Shown: positions 17,482 through 19,510 of the stretch, piece after piece
Position numbering within the stretch: position 1 is the first letter of the stretch
How the letters are laid out: every line of letters starts with the position of its first letter
Source of the DNA: Neolecta irregularis DAH-3
Lineage: Eukaryota; Ascomycota; Neolectomycetes; Neolectales; Neolectaceae
NCBI GenBank assembly: GCA_001929475.1
Contig: LXFE01000358.1
Location: 1-19,510 of the forward strand
Direction of reading: 5' to 3'
Length of the DNA: 19,510 nt
The notes under the pieces: generated by a model
Databases searched by the model: none
What the model was told of the DNA's origin: nothing
Seen by the model: the letters and a program-made list of their open reading frames with translations, nothing else
Translations under genes and position numbers: made by a program

Positions 17482-18882
17482 TTACATCGAAAAATATGGC
17501 TGGTTTGGATTGACGCTGGGCAAGCCAGAGTTTGCGGTGTTTTTTGGAGAAACGTCGTATTTTCGCTTTTTCGAGGGGTTACCTTGGGCGTCGTCGTCGT
17601 TGTGGTGTTCGCCGGTGGTGTCGTTGCACTTTTGTCCGTCGTGTGCAGCAGTCAGAGCCGACTGGGAGGCGAGCGTGGTGGCCGGCAAGAGGCGGGAGGA
17701 CATATGGAAGAGGTAATTTGGGTTTGGCTGCTGGTGCTGATGGGGCGAGAACGTCGGCACCGCCATTTGCGGCTGCATGGAACTGATGCTGTTGCCGCGT
17801 ACGTATGACTGGCGATGGCGATTCATCGGAGGCTCTGGTGGCAGCATGCTCGAAGAAAAGCCGTTTTGGGGTGACAACAGGATGCTCGGCGGGGCGGGAG
17901 GCACGGTTTGGTAGCCCAGGTTCTGGGTAGAAGCGTCGAAGCGATCGAGTAGCTGCGACTGAAATTGAAAGCCCTGCTGTTCCATAAACTCTTTCATCTT
18001 CTTTATGAGGTCCTGCTGGGCGGCCTGGCGCTGTTTGGTCTCATGGAGGTCGCGGAGCACGTCGCTGAGGGTGTCCTGCAGCGAGTTTACCTGCAATTAG
18101 CAGGACCATGTGTGGGCATACCCTTTGCATCAGGTCTGTTTGGGAGATCTGGAGCATTGCTACGCCGGCAGGGACATCGCCAACAGGAGTGCGGTTCATG
18201 TCGAGGTTGTCTCCCTGTTTGCGTTTGATATCGTCGAGCAAGTCTGATCTGCCGCGCTGGAAGCGGGGATGGGAAAACTCCCATATTTGGCTCTCGGGGG
18301 AGGTTTTGTGGCCGCGGGGGCTTTTGGAGACTTTTCTAAAGCCGTACCTAGAGTGAGCTGTGAGCTTTACGTAAGCGATACATGTTTAGCTGGCGGACAA
18401 AGCTGGAAAAGTTGTTATGCTTGTAGTGTTTTGGGAGGACGTCTTTGGCAAACTCTACAACGTTGCAAACAACAAAAGTGGTGCCGGGGTAGTTCCAGGA
18501 GATGAGGTGTTGGTACTGGCGATCTTCAACCATACTATGCGGATTAGAGGATAAGCTTGGGGATATACTCGTATAGGCGGTGGACGAAGCCAGCTGGGTT
18601 GGAGTAGGGTTTCTGGTCTGCTTCCGTTTTTATTGCGGCAGGGGGGAGTGGGGCGCGGCCGGTGGCGGTGGCGGGTTGGTGGTATGGGTGTGACGGCGAT
18701 CCGGGGAAGAGGGAGGAAAAGGCATCGGGCTGATTAAAGGTATGGACTGAGGAGCTACCGGGCGCGAATTGCTGGGCGATGGGATGATGGAGCGATTGAT
18801 GGTGGTGGTGCTGCTGCTGCTGCTGGGCGGCGGCGGGGGTTTGCGACAAGAGATTCCCAGGGCTCGAATGAGAATCGTGCAT
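17482..18882 (-). CDS. heat-shock-factor-type transcription factor, four exons
   Basis: A nuclear HSF-family activator of 433 aa that would bind nGAAn repeats as a trimer. Exons are 18569-18882, 18382-18534, 18122-18347 and 17482-18090, with introns of 34, 34 and 31 nt and all phases closing. An N-terminal low-complexity region (Q5 H4, Pro/Ser-rich) of about 95 aa precedes the DNA-binding domain at about 96-200: FVHRLYD, then [27 protein letters not shown] joined to YGFRKV (recognition helix and turn), and [13 protein letters not shown]. Residues about 215-270 are a heptad-rich oligomerisation region ([19 protein letters not shown]). The C terminus is Pro/Gln/Asn-rich with a basic KKRK. It is HSF1-like; the SFL1/HSF-paralogue alternative is not excluded. 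The start is the only in-frame ATG before the DBD. Confidence 0.92.
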
Positions 18883-19232
18883 AATATAGAAGCAGCAAAT
18901 AAGAGGATCAGACGGGTGAAGCCAGGCCGACGAGAGAAGGTGGAATCAGGAGTTCTAGACTTTTGAGGGGATTCAAGTTCAGCGGATCAGTGGCCAAGTT
19001 TGTTCTGCAGAGAAGGGCGCGGGCTTAGCCTGCTGATGCTGGCTCGGCTATGGGCGGGGCGGGTGTTTATGTAGCGGCGAGCGGCGAGGCGCGAATGCCA
19101 GCGGCATGGACAAGAATGAGCGAGCCTGGATGTATGCGGCAGGTGGTAGGAGGGTGGTGTAGCGGGTGTGGAAGGGGAGCGGGAGGGATTGGGTGTGGGT
19201 GTGGATAGGGTGGGCGCTAGTAGAGAATGATG
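18883..19232. other. upstream region of the HSF-type gene
   Basis: GC-rich, purine-biased DNA upstream of the ATG at 18882. No TATA box or second gene is recognised, and frames on both strands are compositional shadows. Confidence 0.4.
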
Positions 19233-19420
19233 TAGAATGGAATGATATGATTGAGTAGATAGAATGGAATGATATGATTGGGTAGGTAGAATGGAGCGAT
19301 ATAATTGGGTAGGTAGAATGTAATGACATAGATTGAGTAGGTAGATGGAATACGATAGATTGAGTAGGTAGAATGGAATAATATAGATTGAGTAGGTAGA
19401 ATGAATTGATGGAATGGATA
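19233..19420. repeat. 27-bp minisatellite upstream of the HSF-type gene
   Basis: About seven degenerate copies of a 27-28-bp unit, read on the plus strand as TAGAATGGAATGATATGATT plus GAGTAGG. Unit starts lie near 19233, 19260, 19287, 19314, 19342, 19369 and 19397. Because 27 is divisible by three, the minus strand stays open and mimics a Tyr/Leu/Ser-rich protein, which I do not accept as coding. Confidence 0.85.
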
Positions 19421-19510
19421 TGACAGATATGACAGATATGATATATGTGGGCACTATCAAGTCCCACCGCCCCCACACAACAGCAAACCCAAGATGAGAC
19501 ATAGAGGGCG

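Noticed and set aside
18987-19502. 171-codon Tyr/Leu/Ser-rich minus-strand ORF
   Set aside because: It is created by the 27-bp minisatellite staying in frame; the translation is simply the repeat, and no start context or splice structure supports it.

Overview
The window is nuclear DNA from a filamentous fungus. Protein flavour and gene content (eL14, an MCM1-type MADS box, a NIPA magnesium transporter, a CANIN-domain protein, a CYP52/CYP63-like P450) suggest a basidiomycete, but I cannot name a genus from sequence alone. Its most striking global property is intron size. Nearly every spliced gene is broken by introns of only about 31-41 nt with GT...CTRAY...AG signals, so the real genes look like frameshifted fragments until they are spliced by eye. 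After splicing they are intact.

Layout, left to right. RPL14/eL14 (minus, 120-639) lies head to head with a probable non-coding snoRNA host transcript (plus, about 700-1200). One of its introns holds a U24/snR24-like box C/D RNA and another holds a second C/D candidate. A gene-poor stretch follows, with a pogo/Tigger-like MITE (1841-2171). Next come three small plus-strand genes: a 53-aa protein with a strong TATA box, and two short single-membrane-span proteins. A complete eight-exon cytochrome P450 (3931-5673) follows. On the minus strand lie a 60-aa Gly/Cys-rich membrane microprotein (6272-6529) and a very large secreted protein (6797-10753). The latter has a signal peptide, an acidic Ser-Asp/Glu repeat stalk and a C-terminal GPI-type signal that appears only when a 35-nt intron is removed.

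The right half is dense housekeeping and regulatory DNA: an MCM1/SRF MADS-box factor (plus, 11716-12523), a NIPA-like Mg transporter (minus, 12918-14319), V-ATPase subunit E (plus, 14444-15295), a CANIN-like SMC5/6-associated protein (minus, 15376-17140) and a heat-shock-factor-type regulator (minus, 17482-18882). A 27-bp minisatellite lies upstream of the last gene.

I see no operon-like logic or obvious gene cluster. NIPA and VMA4 share a 124-bp divergent promoter, and VMA4 and the CANIN gene converge with 80 bp between stops. The least ordinary items are the giant GPI-anchored Ser-Asp repeat protein, the snoRNA host locus, the microprotein and the uniformly minute introns.
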